Source of the DNA: Candidatus Sulfotelmatobacter sp.
GTDB taxonomy: Bacteria > Acidobacteriota > Terriglobia > Terriglobales > Acidobacteriaceae
Length of the DNA stretch: 6,639 bases
Direction of reading: 5' to 3'
NCBI GenBank assembly: GCA_030045935.1
Contig: JASIEN010000500.1
Location: 1 to 6,639 of the forward strand
In this document: piece by piece, positions 5,775 to 6,639 of the stretch
How positions within the stretch are numbered: position 1 is the stretch's first letter
Layout of the letters: each line of letters begins with the position of its first letter
Notes under the pieces: model-generated
What the model saw: the letters and a program-made list of their open reading frames with translations, nothing else
Told to the model about the DNA's origin: nothing
Databases searched by the model: none
Program-made: the position numbers and the translations under genes

Positions 5775-6299
5775 TCAGCTTTCAATTTTCTTGACACCGA
5801 GCCGAAAATACACATACAGGAAGATGATAAGAAACAGGCCAAACAGCCAAATGTACACTGCCCAGCAGGTCGGAACCAGAAGCGAATCCGGTTGTCTTTT
5901 GGGAACGAGAAAGTAAAATATCGGTCCAGCCACGGACGCGAGAATGCTGCTGCCAAGTCCGGCACCTGTTCCCAGCGAGAAGGCTCCATTGTTGCGCCAA
6001 TTCAGGCAAGCCAATTCGTATTGGCGCAACACCGGATCATCCTCGGGTTGATCGCGGCGAAGAAATTGCGCCAGTGCCATAATGCGAAGCTGATATTGGT
6101 AGGCATACAGGTCAATGTAGGCACAAACGAAGGGGACCAGCAGCAGAAGCCAATGGCTTGGTTGGCTGTCCTTCGTAATTCCAAAAGCAGCTACACCGAG
6201 CGCGGCTGCAACGGCGAGCTTCCATTTGGCTAGATCGTGCTCCTGCTCATTGGCTTTATTGATTTCGTCTTTGAGTTGCCGTCGACTGGGCGAATCCAT
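5775..6299 (-). CDS. Four-helix membrane protein of unknown function
   Basis: A 174-residue protein that I do not recognise. A charged N-terminus (1-25, MDSPSRRQLKDEINKANEQE, probably an amphipathic helix) leads into two hydrophobic segments near 27-42 and 49-67. A polar stretch of about 40 residues (68-107, with RDQPEDDPVLRQYELACLNW) follows, then two more segments near 109-132 and 144-167, and a short basic tail (RLGVKKIES). The even number of segments places both ends and the central loop on the same side, probably the cytosol. No catalytic or metal-binding signature is visible. ATG 6299 is well supported by GGGGAGGT 5 bases upstream. The stop lies 78 bases before the GH15-like gene on the same strand, so the two may be co-transcribed. 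Confidence 0.75.
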   Translation of the reverse strand: MDSPSRRQLKDEINKANEQEHDLAKWKLAVAAALGVAAFGITKDSQPSHWLLLLVPFVCAYIDLYAYQYQLRIMALAQFLRRDQPEDDPVLRQYELACLNWRNNGAFSLGTGAGLGSSILASVAGPIFYFLVPKRQPDSLLVPTCWAVYIWLFGLFLIIFLYVYFRLGVKKIES

Positions 6300-6304
6300 G
6301 GGCT

Positions 6305-6312
6305 ACCTCCCC
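6305..6312 (-). promoter_or_regulatory. Ribosome binding site of the membrane-protein gene
   Basis: GGGGAGGT on the minus strand, 5 bases before ATG 6299. It is a strong match and fixes the start. Confidence 0.75.
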
Positions 6313-6329
6313 GCGCAGATTAACTCGAA

Positions 6330-6357
6330 ATACTACCGCATCGAAGAGCATGTTCAA
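6330..6357 (-). promoter_or_regulatory. Possible promoter of the membrane-protein / GH15-like pair
   Basis: On the minus strand TTGAAC (6357-6352) and TAGTAT (6335-6330) are separated by 16 bases. Each matches 4 of 6 consensus positions. Transcription would start near 6323, giving a leader of about 24 bases that just contains the ribosome binding site. The position between a hairpin and a well-placed ribosome binding site makes it believable. Confidence 0.45.
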
Positions 6358-6366
6358 GATATCAGT

Positions 6367-6403
6367 AAAAGATCGGACCGCGACCAGTTTGTTCTCGATC
6401 TTT
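6367..6403 (-). terminator. Hairpin after the response-regulator gene, possible terminator
   Basis: A perfect 8-bp inverted repeat, CGATCTTT (6396-6403) and AAAGATCG (6368-6375), encloses a 20-base loop. It begins 7 bases beyond the regulator's stop codon. In the minus-strand transcript the second arm ends in UUU and one more U follows, a short U-run. The long loop weakens it as an intrinsic terminator. It could instead be an operator, since it lies just upstream of the promoter-like pair at 6330-6357. Confidence 0.4.
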
Positions 6404-6410
6404 CCCAAGA

Positions 6411-6639
6411 CTATTTGCTCTCTGGATTGGCAACGAAACGATATCCTATGCCGCGCACCGTCAGGAGATGCCGAGGCTGGGCGGGATCATCCTCGATATA
6501 ACGCCGGAGACGGACGATGAAATTATCGATAGCGCGTGTATCGGTGTCTTCATGCAAGTCCCACACCTCTTCCAAAATCTGTTTGCGCGAGACGACGCGG
6601 GCATCGTTGCGGATGAGATGGCGCAAAAGCTCGGATTCC
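6411..6639 (-). CDS. OmpR/PhoB-family response regulator, C-terminal domain (partial)
   Basis: Seventy-five C-terminal residues of a two-component response regulator; the rest lies beyond the right edge. The frame stays open to the edge and reads ESELLRHLIRND there, so TTG 6626 is not a start. The sequence fits the winged-helix DNA-binding domain: ESELLRHLI...RVVSRKQILEEVWD (helices 1 and 2 with the usual VVSR link), TRAIDNFIVRLRRYIEDD (recognition helix) and LLTVRGIGYRFV (C-terminal hairpin wing). The phospho-acceptor receiver domain is not in view. The stop TAG is at 6411-6413. No histidine kinase gene follows it; the next gene on this strand is the unknown membrane protein, apparently with its own promoter. 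Confidence 0.9.
   Translation of the reverse strand, partial: ESELLRHLIRNDARVVSRKQILEEVWDLHEDTDTRAIDNFIVRLRRYIEDDPAQPRHLLTVRGIGYRFVANPESK

Noticed and set aside
5742..6233. 163-codon + strand frame opposite the membrane-protein gene
   Set aside because: The minus strand has the ribosome binding site and a coherent four-helix membrane protein; the + strand product has no hydrophobic or domain pattern.
6626..6626. TTG 6626 as the start of a small 71-residue DNA-binding protein
   Set aside because: The frame stays open to the window edge with family-typical residues (ESELL), so the gene is simply cut by the edge.

Overview
The window looks like a chromosomal stretch of a moderately GC-rich, free-living bacterium. 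The glutamine synthetase type, the response-regulator C-terminus (TRAIDNF...LLTVRGIGYRF style) and the mix of housekeeping and uncharacterised genes would fit an Acidobacteriota member. That placement is inferred from general resemblance, not from a marker gene. There is no rRNA, tRNA, CRISPR array, insertion sequence or phage gene, and nothing marks the region as a recent import.

Left part, + strand: the last 26 codons of an unidentified gene (2-82) are followed by a 206-base gap with two dyad symmetries and a possible promoter. Then comes a class I glutamine synthetase (289-1719) with a charged N-terminal extension, all main catalytic residues, and apparently neither the adenylylation loop nor the feedback-inhibition arginine known from model enzymes. 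A GNRA-capped hairpin (1743-1770) probably ends its transcript.

Middle, + strand: a two-gene ABC-2-type transporter. The ATPase (1862-2671) starts 6 bases after an in-frame stop, with no ribosome binding site and an extended -10 box so close that its mRNA is probably leaderless. The permease (2659-4323, 554 aa, about 12 membrane segments) overlaps the ATPase by 13 bases and appears to be two fused half-permeases. The substrate is unknown.

Right part, - strand (reading from the right edge inward): the C-terminal DNA-binding domain of an OmpR/PhoB response regulator (6411-6639, cut by the window edge), a hairpin, a promoter-like pair, a four-helix membrane protein of unknown function (5775-6299), and a GH15-clan protein resembling the alpha/beta subunits of eukaryotic phosphorylase kinase (4380-5696). 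The last two may form an operon. The GH15-like gene meets the transporter permease tail to tail at 4324-4379.

The parts do not form one obvious pathway: nitrogen assimilation, an exporter, and a signalling or carbohydrate cluster sit side by side. The most interesting items are the phosphorylase-kinase-like protein, with its unclear start and its unknown membrane partner, and the structurally divergent glutamine synthetase. I see no clear case for a wholly new defence or mobile system.
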